From CAVPDA01 sp963702495 (GTDB lineage Bacteria; Pseudomonadota; Gammaproteobacteria; Burkholderiales; Rhodocyclaceae): a stretch of DNA of 64,000 bases. Below the pieces are notes generated by a model that had not been told where the DNA came from, searched no databases, and saw only the letters and a program-made list of their open reading frames with translations. This document shows positions 35,210-44,300 of the stretch, in pieces (the stretch's first letter is position 1; each line of letters opens with the position of its first letter). The stretch is taken from the NCBI GenBank assembly GCA_963702495.1, contig CAVPDA010000010.1, positions 1-64,000 on the forward strand. The letters run 5' to 3'. The position numbers and the translations under genes are program-made.

Positions 35210-35310
35210 GGTCGTCGAAGTCTAGCACTTCGCTGACTGACACCAACCCGCGCGGGCACCCCTCGCTTTCCCCGCAGGGAAGATGACATGGCCCGCATTT
35301 CCGGGACAAC

Positions 35311-35329
35311 GCACGGCTCGAAGCCGTGC
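35311..35329 (+). promoter_or_regulatory. Hairpin before RadC-like gene
   Basis: GCACGGCT and AGCCGTGC form a perfect eight-base-pair stem with loop CGA, ending six bases before the AGAGGAG ribosome-binding site of the gene at 35348. It may control translation; only the symmetry is seen. Confidence 0.4.
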
Positions 35330-35347
35330 ATCCCAGAGGAGAAACTC

Positions 35348-35737
35348 ATGAACGAGCTTTCCCGCATGTCGCGCGACGAACTCGTCTCGGAACTGGTCGC
35401 GCCCGTGTGCGCCGTCTGCGACGCAACGATGGCCTACTGCGCCGCCGATGACACGCCCGCCAGCCAGGCAGAGATCGCGCGCCGTCTCGCAATCGCCCGC
35501 GAAATCCTGCTGCGCGATCTGGAGGCGCAGTGCCGGCGCACCGCCGTACTCGATTCTCCGAAGACGGTTCGCGAGTACCTGATGCTGCACCACGCGCACC
35601 TGCCGCACGTGGTCTTCGGTGTCCATGACGAGCGCAGCACACCGACGGCAGAGCGGGGTCTGGCCCAAACAGAAGATCGCGTAGTTGTTCGACTCGCCGG
35701 GTATCCGGTGGTGCTGACAAGAGCGAAAGCGCAGTAA
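35348..35737 (+). CDS. Truncated RadC-like protein
   Basis: A 129-residue protein. Residues about 45-90 resemble the start of the RadC/JAB domain: ARRLAIAREILLRDL, then SPKTVREYLMLHHAHLPHVVFGV, which parallels the family's SP..V..YL...L..LPHEVF pattern. The metal-binding HxH...D core that should follow is missing, replaced by unrelated sequence. It is therefore a 3'-truncated or recombined radC, a gene commonly carried by integrative elements. AGAGGAG precedes ATG 35348. Confidence 0.55.
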   Translation: MNELSRMSRDELVSELVAPVCAVCDATMAYCAADDTPASQAEIARRLAIAREILLRDLEAQCRRTAVLDSPKTVREYLMLHHAHLPHVVFGVHDERSTPTAERGLAQTEDRVVVRLAGYPVVLTRAKAQ

Positions 35738-36067
35738 TGAACTTTGCCTTCGAAGTCGCTGGAATCCGCGGCGAATATGGCCGGACTTGCGATTCCGCCA
35801 ATCCAGTCAAAGCTCTTAGAGCGCTCAAGAGGTCCGTCAGTGAGATGCACCCACCCCCCAAACTTAGCGGCGAATGACCGCTGAAAGCACTTAACCCATA
35901 TCCGGCAGTTGAACTGTACCCAATTGATTCTACGTAACACTTTCCAGCCGCCCCGTGTTTGCCTCGACGCACCGGACATTGGGCACGGGCGCGGGATTCG
36001 GCTGATTTCGACTCTGTCCACTGCCAAGTCTAGGTTTGACGGGATGCAGCCTGCCGGCGTTTGAACG
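35738..36067. other. No gene recognised
   Basis: A lower-GC stretch between the RadC-like fragment and the excisionase-like gene. It presumably holds the xis/int promoter, but no clear -35/-10 pair or operator stands out. The long minus-strand frame across it shows no family signature. Confidence 0.4.
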
Positions 36068-36349
36068 ATGGCCCTCCGCTACCAGACCATCTCCAAATTT
36101 TCCATCGAGTCCGGCTATACTCAGAACGCGATTCGAGCCAAGATTCGCGACGGAGTATGGCTAGAGGGTCGCGTCTGGGTCAAGGCACCAGATGGTCGAA
36201 TCTTGATATCCATCGAGGGGTACAACCTATGGGCAGAAACGGGTCTGGCGTCCGCGCCGTCAGCAAGAGCTCGATCGAAATCACCTTCGCCTATCGAGGC
36301 GTCCGTTGCCGCGAGAGGATCGGACTCAAGCCCACCCCCGCTAACCTGA
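36068..36349 (+). CDS. Excisionase-like DNA-binding protein
   Basis: A 93-residue protein. The first 60 residues (TISKFSIESGYTQNAIRAKIRDGVWLEGRVWVKAPDGR, a winged-helix-like segment) are characteristic of small excisionases paired with DUF3596-type integrases. The last 35 residues overlap the integrase start in another frame and are of low complexity, so the native stop may have been lost by a frameshift. It directs DNA bending and excision in known systems. Confidence 0.72.
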   Translation: MALRYQTISKFSIESGYTQNAIRAKIRDGVWLEGRVWVKAPDGRILISIEGYNLWAETGLASAPSARARSKSPSPIEASVAARGSDSSPPPLT

Positions 36350-37432
36350 ACCGCGCCTCGCGCCATCGCGCCGCCATTCTCGACGCCATCGAGCGCAATA
36401 CGTTTGACTATGCTGTAACCTTTCCCGAATCTCCCAGACGCCTGCTGTTCATCGACCGGCCAGGCAAGGCGATCACACTGACAACCTATCTCGACGGTTG
36501 GCTAATCCGCATGGAGGCCCACTTGAAGCGCTCGACGTGGGATGACTACCGCAAGATCGTCGAACCACGCAATTATCCCTGCCCTCGGAGCAACGATTGT
36601 TGCCGAGCTCAAGCGCACCACGATCCGGGACTGGCTATCCGGCATTGCCGCTAGTAACAAGCGTCTGGCCAATATCCAGTCCGTCCTGCGCTCCGCCCTC
36701 CAGGATGCCGTCAATGACGAACTCATTGAGGCGAATCCACTCTATGGTTGGAAATACGAACGGAGGGAGGCACCAAAACGCGAGGATGACGTTGATCCGT
36801 TTTCCAGCGAAGAACAAGCGGCGATCCTCGATGTGCTATCTGGCCAAAGCAAGAACCTGATCCGGTTCGCACTGTGGACTGGTCTGCGCACTAGCGAATT
36901 GTGCGCGATCGAGTGGGGCGATATTGACTGGCACAGAGGAGTGATGCGGGTGCAGCGTGCCAAGACGCAGGCGTCCGACGAGCCGGAGACGACGAAGACG
37001 CGATCTGGAATGCGCGAAGTCAAGTTGCTCGACCCAGCGCTCGACGCCCTGAAGGCGCAGAAACCGTACACATTCATGAAGGGCTGGGTGGTATTCGAGA
37101 ATCCACGCACCGGAGCAGCATGGATAGGGGACCAGCCGATACGGCACGGTGTATGGGTACCGGCAATGCGGAAGGCCGGGGTTCGTTATCGGCGTCCGTA
37201 CCAGACTCGGCACACCTATGCGAGCATGATGTTATCTGCGGGTGAATCGCCCATGTGGGTGGCACAGCAAATGGGACATTCGGACTGGACCATGATTGCG
37301 CGAGTGTATGGGCGTTGGATCCCAGAAGCGGCGCCCGATGCAGGACAAAAAGCCGTCGAAATCTTCGGCAGCAATGCTGGCAAAAATGCTGGCATTGCCA
37401 AGCCAAATGTGGACAAATTCACGCCAACCTGA
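36229..37432 (+). pseudogene. Tyrosine integrase with DUF3596 arm domain, apparent frameshift
   Basis: Starts MGRNGSGVRAVSKSSIEITF, RGVRCRERIGLKPTPANLNR, the Arm-DNA-binding DUF3596 domain, then a SAM-like core-binding domain. One extra C at about 36565-36566 breaks the frame after DDYRKIVE; the next frame continues HAIIPALGATI to the end at 37432. The catalytic domain is intact in that second part: WTGLRTSELCAIEW (Arg), QTRHTYASMML (His, Arg), MGHSD (His) and the tyrosine in ARVYGRWI. About 400 residues if repaired. It ends 32 bases from tRNA-Ser, its likely attachment target. Confidence 0.85.
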
Positions 37433-37464
37433 AAACTTAGATGCTAATAATATCAATACGTTAG

Positions 37465-37555
37465 TGGCGGAGAGGGCGGGATTCGAACCCGCGTTAGGGT
37501 ATTACCCTAAACACGCTTTCCAGGCGTGCGACTTAAACCGCTCATCCACCTCTCC
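37465..37555 (-). tRNA. tRNA-Ser (GGA anticodon)
   Basis: A complete class II tRNA. The acceptor stem GGAGAGG/CCTCTCC, anticodon stem CACGC/GCGTG with loop CTGGAAA (anticodon GGA), a long variable arm built from GTTTAGGG and CCCTAAC, the T-loop GGTTCGAATCC and an encoded CCA are all present. The 3' end faces the integrase gene, so it is the probable chromosomal attachment site of the island. Confidence 0.95.
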
Positions 37556-37652
37556 GGAAGGCGCGGATTCTAGCAAAATCCGCCGCGCCGCGCAGAACAA
37601 CCCTCAGGCGCGCCAAGTCGAACTCCGCCGCCTGCCCTCCGGGCCCCAGTCT

Positions 37653-39704
37653 TCATGCCGCATCGGACTTCATCTGCTTTTCCGACGGCGGATGGCGCAA
37701 TCGCTCGACCAGATCGCGCACTTCCTGGTCCGGTTTGGCGGTGAGCATGCTGACCAGGATCAGCACCGAGAATCCGGCCGGAATGCCGAAGATGCCGGAC
37801 GAAATCGGACCGATTTCGAACCACGCCGCCTCCATGCTGCCGCCGAAGAACGGATGGGTGACAGCGGCGTAGTACAGCGTGGTGCCGATCCCCGCCAGCA
37901 TGCCCGTCACTGCCCCCCACTTGTTGGCCCGCTTCCAGAACACGCCCATTACCAGGGCCGGGAAGAAGGTGGCCGCGGCGAAAGAGAACGCCAGGCTGAC
38001 CAGGAAAAGGATGTCGTCGGGACGCATCGACGCGACGTACGCGGCGACCAGGGCCACCACCAGCAGCAGCAGCTTGGACACCATCAGGCGGCGCTGTGTC
38101 GACGCCCGCGGGTCGATCATCCCGTAGTACACGTCGTGCGACAGGGCACTGGCGATGGTCAGCAGCAGGCCGTCGGCCGTGGACAGGGCAGCAGCGAGGC
38201 CCCCTGCCGCCACCAGGCCGGACACCACGTAGGGCAGGCCGGCGATCTCCGGCGTCGCCAGTACGATGACATCGGTATTGAGGCTCAGCTCCGCCAGCTG
38301 CAGGATGCCGTCGGCATTGATGTCGGTGATCTTGATCAGGCCCATCCGGCCCCACGACGCGACCCAGTGCGGGAGCGAGGCGATCGAGGTCCCGACCAGA
38401 TTGTTGTACACCTCCCACTTCGCGAACACCGCGTACGCCGGGGCGGTTACGTAGAGCAGGAAGATGAAGAACAGCGACCAGAACACCGAGCGCCGCGCGT
38501 CCCGCACCGACGGCGTCGTGTAGTAGCGCATCAGGATGTGGGGCAGCGACGCGGTCCCGATCATGAGGCAGACCACCAGCGTGATGAAATTGAGCCGCGC
38601 CGTGCTCGAAGCTTTCGCCTCGCCCGGGTGCGCCTGCGCGTGCGGCGTCGGCGGCCTCGCCGCCGCGAGGCTGGCATCCCTCGCCTTGGTCCACGCCTTG
38701 CGCGCCTCCTCCGGCGATTTCGGCAGCTGGATCAGGGCCCTCTCCGCCACCGCGATGTCCTTCGCCGAGCCATCCGAAGCTATCAGATCGGAAACCCGCC
38801 GCATCAGCGCCTGGCGCTCCGCCTCGAGCGAGAAGGGCAAAGCGCCGATCCTGGCTTCGTACGAATCGGCCCGCGCCGCGAATCTGGTGCGTGCGTCCCG
38901 CTCCTTGTCGCTCCCGAACAGCTCCTTCTCCTTCTCGCCCAGCTTCTGCAGCACGCCGCCGTAGACCGCCTGGGGCACGGGCACACCGGTGACCTTGTAG
39001 GACATGAGCACCACCGGCACCAGATAGGCGATGATGAGAATGATGTACTGCGCGACCTGGGTCCAGGTCACCGCCCGCATGCCACCGAGGAAGGAACACA
39101 CGATGATGCCGGCGAGCCCGACGAACACGCCGATCTCGAGGGACAGGCCGACGAAGCGGCTGGTGATGATGCCGACGCCGTAGATCTGCGCCACCACGTA
39201 GGTGAACGAGGCGAGAATGACGCCGGCGACGCCGATGGCGCGTGCGAGGTTCCCGCCGTAGCGCGCGCCCAGGAAGTCGGGAATGGTGAACCGCCCGAAC
39301 TTGCGCAGATAGGGGGCCAGCAGCAGCGCCACCAGCACGTAGCCGCCGGTCCAGCCCATGACGAAGGCAAGCCCCTGAAAGCCGCCGTAGTAGAGGGAGC
39401 CGGCGAGGCCGATGAACGAGGCGGCGCTCATCCAGTCGGCGCCGGTGGCCATGCCGTTGAACAGCGGCGGCACGCGCCGTCCTGCCACATAGTATTCCGA
39501 CACATCCGCCGTACGGCTCATGACGCCGATGCCGGCATAGAGCAGGATGGTGACGAAGATGAAGGCGTAGCCGATGTACCGGGGAGCCAGCCCCAGTCGT
39601 TCCGCGACCGTGATGAGGGCGATGAATAGCAGGAAGCCGCCCGTGTACCAGAGGTAGTACCTCCTCATCTGCCGCGCGAACGTGGCGTGGCCGGCGGACG
39701 GCAC
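37653..39704 (-). CDS. Sodium:solute symporter, VC_2705/ActP-like (copy A)
   Basis: A 683-residue SSS-family transporter, probably Na+-coupled uptake of acetate or another small carboxylate. Family motifs include YYVAGRRVPPLFNGMATGAD, WTGGYVLVALLLAPYLRKFG and GLVAAGGLAAALSTADGLLL. A charged insertion of about 115 residues (about 270-385) splits the membrane core, and a DINADGILQLAE loop resembles a calcium-binding EF-hand loop. GTG 39704 is chosen: GGAGGA stands before it and it begins two bases after the DUF4212 stop. Paralogous to the gene at 45450. Confidence 0.92.
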   Translation of the reverse strand: MPSAGHATFARQMRRYYLWYTGGFLLFIALITVAERLGLAPRYIGYAFIFVTILLYAGIGVMSRTADVSEYYVAGRRVPPLFNGMATGADWMSAASFIGLAGSLYYGGFQGLAFVMGWTGGYVLVALLLAPYLRKFGRFTIPDFLGARYGGNLARAIGVAGVILASFTYVVAQIYGVGIITSRFVGLSLEIGVFVGLAGIIVCSFLGGMRAVTWTQVAQYIILIIAYLVPVVLMSYKVTGVPVPQAVYGGVLQKLGEKEKELFGSDKERDARTRFAARADSYEARIGALPFSLEAERQALMRRVSDLIASDGSAKDIAVAERALIQLPKSPEEARKAWTKARDASLAAARPPTPHAQAHPGEAKASSTARLNFITLVVCLMIGTASLPHILMRYYTTPSVRDARRSVFWSLFFIFLLYVTAPAYAVFAKWEVYNNLVGTSIASLPHWVASWGRMGLIKITDINADGILQLAELSLNTDVIVLATPEIAGLPYVVSGLVAAGGLAAALSTADGLLLTIASALSHDVYYGMIDPRASTQRRLMVSKLLLLVVALVAAYVASMRPDDILFLVSLAFSFAAATFFPALVMGVFWKRANKWGAVTGMLAGIGTTLYYAAVTHPFFGGSMEAAWFEIGPISSGIFGIPAGFSVLILVSMLTAKPDQEVRDLVERLRHPPSEKQMKSDAA

Positions 39705-39706
39705 GG

Positions 39707-39970
39707 TCAATCCTCCTGCTCGCCGGCGCCGTACTCGCGGTCCAGACCGTCCATGATGCGGGCGTAGATCCAGATGAGCAGAACGTAAACAATGGGAGCG
39801 CCCTGCGCCCCCATGTAGAAGGCCAAGGGCCAGCCGAAGAAGCCGAGTTCGTTGAGATCCTTCGCCCAGAGTATGGGGACGAAGGTCACCGCCGCCCACA
39901 CCAGCAGGAGAGCGCCCGTGACCTTGAGATTCTTCGACCAGTACTCGCGGTACCTCGGCGTAATCTGCAT
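39707..39970 (-). CDS. DUF4212 small subunit of solute symporter (copy A)
   Basis: An 87-residue protein with two membrane spans (GALLLVWAAVTFVPILWA and PIVYVLLIWIYARIMD) and the conserved YWSKNLKVT start and FYMGAQGAPI hinge of DUF4212, the presumed small subunit of VC_2705-type symporters. GGAGGAGAC precedes its ATG. The symporter gene follows at once, so they are cotranslated. Confidence 0.92.
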   Translation of the reverse strand: MQITPRYREYWSKNLKVTGALLLVWAAVTFVPILWAKDLNELGFFGWPLAFYMGAQGAPIVYVLLIWIYARIMDGLDREYGAGEQED

Positions 39971-40014
39971 CGTCTCCTCCGGGCGCCGGGGGGCTGCGCG
40001 GCGCTGCCCTTGCG

Positions 40015-41478
40015 CTACAGCCGGAAATCCAGCGCCAGCCGATTCTGCAGCTTGCGCGCCTGTTTGAACGACTCCTTCAGGATGTGGCGGTCGAGCTCAT
40101 TGAGGTGATCGGGATCGACGCGGTTCGCCGCTGCGGCCGCGCCCTCCAGCTTCTGCTGGCGACGCAGGCGAAGCAGCTGGATGAAGTAGAAGCCGTCGAT
40201 GATGGCCGACACGTCGTCGCGGGCGAACGCCACCTTCTCCGCCACCGCCCGCAGCCGCTGGGCGGTGCTGGTATGCGGCACGCCCTTGGCCAGGGCGAGA
40301 ACCCGCGCCGCATCGACGAAAGGCCGCGAGCCGTACATCTTGAGGTCGATGGTGTGCGGGTGGTCCTTGTGGTCGTCGTAGGTGAAATCGCGGATCAGGC
40401 CCAGCGGCGGCTGGCACCGCATGGCACCCTGGACCATGTGGCGCAGGAAGATCGGCGCTCCGGCGGAGTGGGACAGCAGCCAGTCGCGCAGCGCGTCGGC
40501 GAGCTCGTCCTCGCCGTAGAGCGGGCGGAAGTCGAAGAAGATGGCGGCGTTCAGGAGGGCCTGCGGCTCGGCGTTGTGTATCCATTCGGAGAACTTGCCC
40601 TGCCATTCCTCCAGTGACATGCACCACTGCGGGTTTCCGGCCATGATGTTGCCCTTGCACAGCGGGAAACCGCAGGCATCGAGCTTCTTGTTAACCTCCT
40701 GGGCAAAGGGCAGGAAGCGGCTGCGCAGGTCCTGCGCCTGTTGCGCCGAGGAGGCCTCGAATATGATGCCGTTGTCCTGATCCGTGGACAGGGTCTGCTC
40801 CAGCCTGCCCTCCGAGCCGAGCGCGATCCAGCACCACTTCACCTCCGGCGCCGGCACCTCCGCCAGCGTCAGCTCGATGATGCGCAGGGTCAGCAGGTCG
40901 TTCAGCGTCGAGATGAAATGCGTGAGCGGCTCGGCGCCGACGCCCTGCGCCATCATGGTGTCGACCAGGCGGCGGATATCGCGCGCCGATGCCTGCAGGC
41001 TGGCCAAGTCCCTGGCGTCGCGGATCTCCTGGCTGATCTCCTTGACGCCGACGCGCTGCAGCGCGAACAGGTCGTTCTGCGACACGATGCCGACCAGGCG
41101 CCGCTCCTGATCCACCACCAGCAGATGGCGCAAGCCGCGCCGGGCCATGGAGAGCGCCGCCTGATAGGCCGTGGCCTGGGGCCGCAGGGTAATCAGATCG
41201 GTCGTCATGACCGCCGAGATGGGCTGCTCCAGGTCGCAGCTTTTCAGCGCCACCCGCCGCAGCAAATCCTGCAGGGTGAAGATGCCCACCGGCAGGCGGC
41301 TGCTGGCGTCGGCCACGATGACCGATCCGATGCGGTTCTGCTCCATCGTCATCAGCGCCTGGCCGATGGACGCCTCGGGCGGAACCGTGACCGGAGTGCG
41401 GCGCATGATGGCAGAGAGGGGGCTGTACAGCGACAGATATTCGCCCTGAGGGACTTGGGGTTCGGTTTGGGCTTCCAT
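40015..41478 (-). CDS. CBS-domain / DUF294 nucleotidyltransferase-like protein (copy A)
   Basis: A 487-residue cytoplasmic regulator. Two CBS repeats (about 20-150; IMRRTPVTVPPEASIGQAL and LRHLLVVDQERRLVGIVSQND) probably bind an adenine nucleotide. A DUF294 nucleotidyltransferase-like domain has the GSEGRLEQTLSTDQDNG motif (about 223-239). DUF294_C follows, with FFDFRPLYGEDELADALRDW and DLKMYGSRPFVDAARV. The expected activity is transfer of a nucleotide to a target protein or small molecule, not proven. It precedes the DUF4212-symporter pair, as in related Proteobacteria. Paralogous to 48061-49524. Confidence 0.9.
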   Translation of the reverse strand: MEAQTEPQVPQGEYLSLYSPLSAIMRRTPVTVPPEASIGQALMTMEQNRIGSVIVADASSRLPVGIFTLQDLLRRVALKSCDLEQPISAVMTTDLITLRPQATAYQAALSMARRGLRHLLVVDQERRLVGIVSQNDLFALQRVGVKEISQEIRDARDLASLQASARDIRRLVDTMMAQGVGAEPLTHFISTLNDLLTLRIIELTLAEVPAPEVKWCWIALGSEGRLEQTLSTDQDNGIIFEASSAQQAQDLRSRFLPFAQEVNKKLDACGFPLCKGNIMAGNPQWCMSLEEWQGKFSEWIHNAEPQALLNAAIFFDFRPLYGEDELADALRDWLLSHSAGAPIFLRHMVQGAMRCQPPLGLIRDFTYDDHKDHPHTIDLKMYGSRPFVDAARVLALAKGVPHTSTAQRLRAVAEKVAFARDDVSAIIDGFYFIQLLRLRRQQKLEGAAAAANRVDPDHLNELDRHILKESFKQARKLQNRLALDFRL

Positions 41479-41582
41479 TTCTTTCTCGTCGTTTCGGCCG
41501 CACTGCGGGGCTGCGCACGGACCGGGATCATTCGTCGGCCGCCGGCCGGGTAGCGCAGGCCGCGCCGGTCAACTTCAACGCC

Positions 41583-43778
41583 TCAATACTTCACCCGCGC
41601 ATAGTAGGTCTGCTGCGCCGCCTCACGCGCCTGGCGCAGGGTGCGAATGCCCTTCTCGGCGAGCAGCGGGATCATCCTGAGGAACACTTCGCCGGTGACG
41701 ATGGCGTCGCCCAGCGCCGTGTGGCGGCCGATGACGGCGATGCCGAGGCGTTCCGCGATCGCCTCCAGCCGGTGCGAGTCCTGGTTGGGGTGAACCACCG
41801 CCGACAGCAGCAGGGTATCCAGCACCGGATGGGTGAAGCGGATGCCCGTCGCAGCCTCCTTCATCTGCAGGAAGCGCAGGTCGAAGGCCGCATTGTGGGC
41901 CACCAGCACGGTCTCTTCGCAGAAGGCGTGAAAGGCGGGCAGCACCTGGTCGATGGTCGGCTGGCCGACGACCATGTCCTCCGAGATGCCGTGGATCGGG
42001 ATCGATTCCGGCGTCAGCGGCCGGCGCGGGTCCACCAGCTGCTCGAAGCTTTCCGCCCGCAGCAGGCGGCCATTGACGATGCGCAGGGCGCCGAACTGGA
42101 TGATCTCGTCGCCGGCGGACGGATCGAGGCCGGTGGTTTCGGTGTCGAACACCGTGTAGGTGAGATCCGACAGCAGCCGGTCGTCAAGTTCGTGGCTGCC
42201 CTCCGACATCTTGAACAGGTCGAAGTCGTAATACTCGGGCCGGCTGTCGGCGCGCAGCAGGGATTCGGGCGCCACCGCCTCCTGCGGCGCCGCCAGCGGA
42301 ATCAGCAGGCGGAAGTAATAGCGCTGCCGCGCTTTCTCGCGCTGGCTCCAGATTTCGCCGTCATGACGTTCGATGACGTCGCGCAGCGTGAGCGGGCTCA
42401 CCTCCCCGCCCACGTTCATCGCGTCCAGCTCCCAGTTGATCAGCACCTCGGAAGCCACCACCGCCCCCGACCAGATCAGGTCCAGGTGCGCCAGCCGGCC
42501 CTCGGAGCCGAGACGGAAGCGCACCTCGCGGATGCCGTAATCATCCTTCAGACGATACGCCAGGTAGGTGAGCCCCTGCAGCAGCGAAAAGCTGTCCACC
42601 CGCAGCCACAGGTTCTCGTCGATTTCCTCGCTCCGCGTCGGCAGCGCGAGGCGGCCCTCGATGCGGCGCTGGGCGGCCTGGATCAGATCCACGCCGAGCA
42701 TCTCCTCCAGCGGCCAGCGCGCCTTGAGTGCTCCGGCGAACTCGCTCGACGTCCGGTCCAGGCGCTGGCTCATGCCTCTCACCTCTTCGCGCACCACGTT
42801 GATGAAGCCGTCGCGCTGCGCCGCGTCCATGTCCGGATAATCGGCCAGGGTCTCCACCGCCGCACGGATGCTGCCGAGCGCTGCGCGGCTGCCCTCGGTC
42901 AGCGACTGCAGCATCTGGTCGCGCTTGGTCTCGGTCTCGAAGCTGCGCGTGATGTTGTCCAGCATCAGCACGTAGCCGCTCACCTGCCGCTGCGCCTCGC
43001 GCTGCGCCGCTGCCTCCTCCTCGTCTGCCCCGGATGCAGCGCTCAGCACCGGCGCCATCTGCACGCGCAGCAACTGGCCGGCACGGGTGGTGGTGACGAA
43101 GTTCGCCACGGGCTGGGAGCCGCCGCGCTTCAGGCGGTGCTGGATGTTCTCCAGGGCGTGGGAGATGAGGTTGCGCTCGAAGATGCCGAAGATGGAGCGG
43201 CCCAGGCCGATCAGCCCGGCGCCCTTGCCTGCCGTGCCGTCGCTCAGCGCCAGGAACTGCAGGCGCGCCCGGTTGTTGTAGAGAATGATGCGTCCGTCCA
43301 GATTGCATACCACGACGCCCTGCGTCAGCTCCGACATGAGGGCGGCGAGGCGGTTGCGCTCCTCCTCCACCGAAGCCCGGGCGTCGCGGATCTGCTGCGC
43401 CACGTCGCATTGCAGGGCATCGCGCTGGTCCGCCAGCTTGTTGAAGGCCTGCACCAGCGGCAGCAGTTCGGACGCCCCGCTGTGGGCGAGGCGGCGCTCG
43501 GGGTTGGCGCCGAGCACGAGCTGCCCCTCCTCCGCCAGGCGCGGCAGCGGATCGACATAAGCCGTGAACGCGAACTTCAGCGCCGCACCGATTGCCGCTG
43601 CGCCGACCAGCAGCATCACCACCACGAGGCCGATGCGCTGCACCATGGCCTCGCCGAGATGCTCCTGCTCGTGAGGCTGCAAATCGGCCCAGATCGCCGC
43701 CACGATCAGCGCGAAGCCGAGCCCGACGAAGACGACGCAGGCGGCCAGAGCGGTATAGAACTTGGCGGCGGGCTTCAC
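41583..43778 (-). CDS. Membrane-anchored PAS-like sensor fused to DnaQ-type 3'-5' exonuclease (copy A)
   Basis: A 731-residue fusion. Two N-terminal spans (about 8-30 and 48-70) precede a coiled helix (SVEEERNRLAALMSEL), a PAS-like domain (VVVCNLDGRIILYNNRARLQF, seen over about 150-270) and a kinase-like middle region without a clear H-box. Residues about 530-700 form a DEDDh exonuclease: VFDTETTGLDPSAGDEIIQ, the IHGIS block, VAHNAAFDLRFLQ and RHTALGDAIVTGEVF. It presumably degrades nucleic acid or nucleotides under control of a membrane signal. The gene lies downstream of a response regulator and upstream of the CBS-DUF294 gene. Confidence 0.88.
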   Translation of the reverse strand: MKPAAKFYTALAACVVFVGLGFALIVAAIWADLQPHEQEHLGEAMVQRIGLVVVMLLVGAAAIGAALKFAFTAYVDPLPRLAEEGQLVLGANPERRLAHSGASELLPLVQAFNKLADQRDALQCDVAQQIRDARASVEEERNRLAALMSELTQGVVVCNLDGRIILYNNRARLQFLALSDGTAGKGAGLIGLGRSIFGIFERNLISHALENIQHRLKRGGSQPVANFVTTTRAGQLLRVQMAPVLSAASGADEEEAAAQREAQRQVSGYVLMLDNITRSFETETKRDQMLQSLTEGSRAALGSIRAAVETLADYPDMDAAQRDGFINVVREEVRGMSQRLDRTSSEFAGALKARWPLEEMLGVDLIQAAQRRIEGRLALPTRSEEIDENLWLRVDSFSLLQGLTYLAYRLKDDYGIREVRFRLGSEGRLAHLDLIWSGAVVASEVLINWELDAMNVGGEVSPLTLRDVIERHDGEIWSQREKARQRYYFRLLIPLAAPQEAVAPESLLRADSRPEYYDFDLFKMSEGSHELDDRLLSDLTYTVFDTETTGLDPSAGDEIIQFGALRIVNGRLLRAESFEQLVDPRRPLTPESIPIHGISEDMVVGQPTIDQVLPAFHAFCEETVLVAHNAAFDLRFLQMKEAATGIRFTHPVLDTLLLSAVVHPNQDSHRLEAIAERLGIAVIGRHTALGDAIVTGEVFLRMIPLLAEKGIRTLRQAREAAQQTYYARVKY

Positions 43779-43854
43779 GAAGGATGACCGGCGGCTGGAA
43801 TGCCCGCTGTCGCAGGTGGCGGCGCCGGGTCGATGAGACCTGCAGAAGCCGCCA

Positions 43855-44223
43855 TCACAGGCCCAGCATCTGCTTGGCCTGGGTCACCAGATCCTTGGTG
43901 GAGAACGGCTTGGTCATGTAGGCATCGGCACCCAGCGCCATCCCCTTCGCGACCTCGGTATCACGACCCTTCGCCGTGAGCATGATGATCTTGATGCCCT
44001 GCCACTCGGGAGTGGCGCGGATCTGCTGGCAGACCTCGAAGCCGTTCTTCTTCGGCAGCATCACGTCCAGCAGCACGAGGTCGGGTATTCGAGCCGCAAT
44101 CTGGGCCAGCGCCGCCTCGCCGTCGCCCGCCACCAGAACCTGGAAGCCCTCGCGCTTCATCAGGAACTCGAGCGAGATCACAATGTTCGGTTCGTCATCG
44201 ACGATCAACACCGTCTTGGCCAT
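43855..44223 (-). CDS. Single-domain CheY-like response regulator
   Basis: A 122-residue receiver without an output domain. Acidic pair Asp9-Asp10, phospho-acceptor Asp53 (LVLLDVMLP), Thr83 and Lys105 (MTKPFS) are all present. No cognate kinase is adjacent; the SSS-linked kinase at 51854 is the nearest candidate. GGGGAGGGGG lies upstream of the ATG. It heads the copy A block, in the position that the sensor kinase holds in block B. Confidence 0.92.
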   Translation of the reverse strand: MAKTVLIVDDEPNIVISLEFLMKREGFQVLVAGDGEAALAQIAARIPDLVLLDVMLPKKNGFEVCQQIRATPEWQGIKIIMLTAKGRDTEVAKGMALGADAYMTKPFSTKDLVTQAKQMLGL

Positions 44224-44300
44224 CGCTATCGCCCCTCCCCCTCACTTTATCGTAACGGCGCGAGCCCTATCTCCCGCCGTTCGGTCCAGGCATCGCGCCA

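Noticed and set aside
35434..36027. A 197-residue minus-strand gene between the RadC-like and excisionase genes
   Set aside because: It lies antisense to the RadC-like gene over half its length, has no family features and no ribosome-binding site.
1..37464. A second attachment site as a direct repeat of the tRNA-Ser 3' end
   Set aside because: I looked for the GCGGGATTCGAACCC-type segment on both strands to the left and did not see one; the distal end is probably outside the window.
37296..39629. A 777-residue plus-strand open frame across symporter A
   Set aside because: It is the antisense shadow of the symporter and DUF4212 genes in GC-rich DNA, has no family signature and runs through tRNA-Ser.
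41721..43787. Long plus-strand frames opposite the exonuclease, CBS and kinase genes
   Set aside because: These are Arg/His/Gln-rich antisense shadows typical of high-GC coding DNA; the minus-strand products have complete domain signatures.
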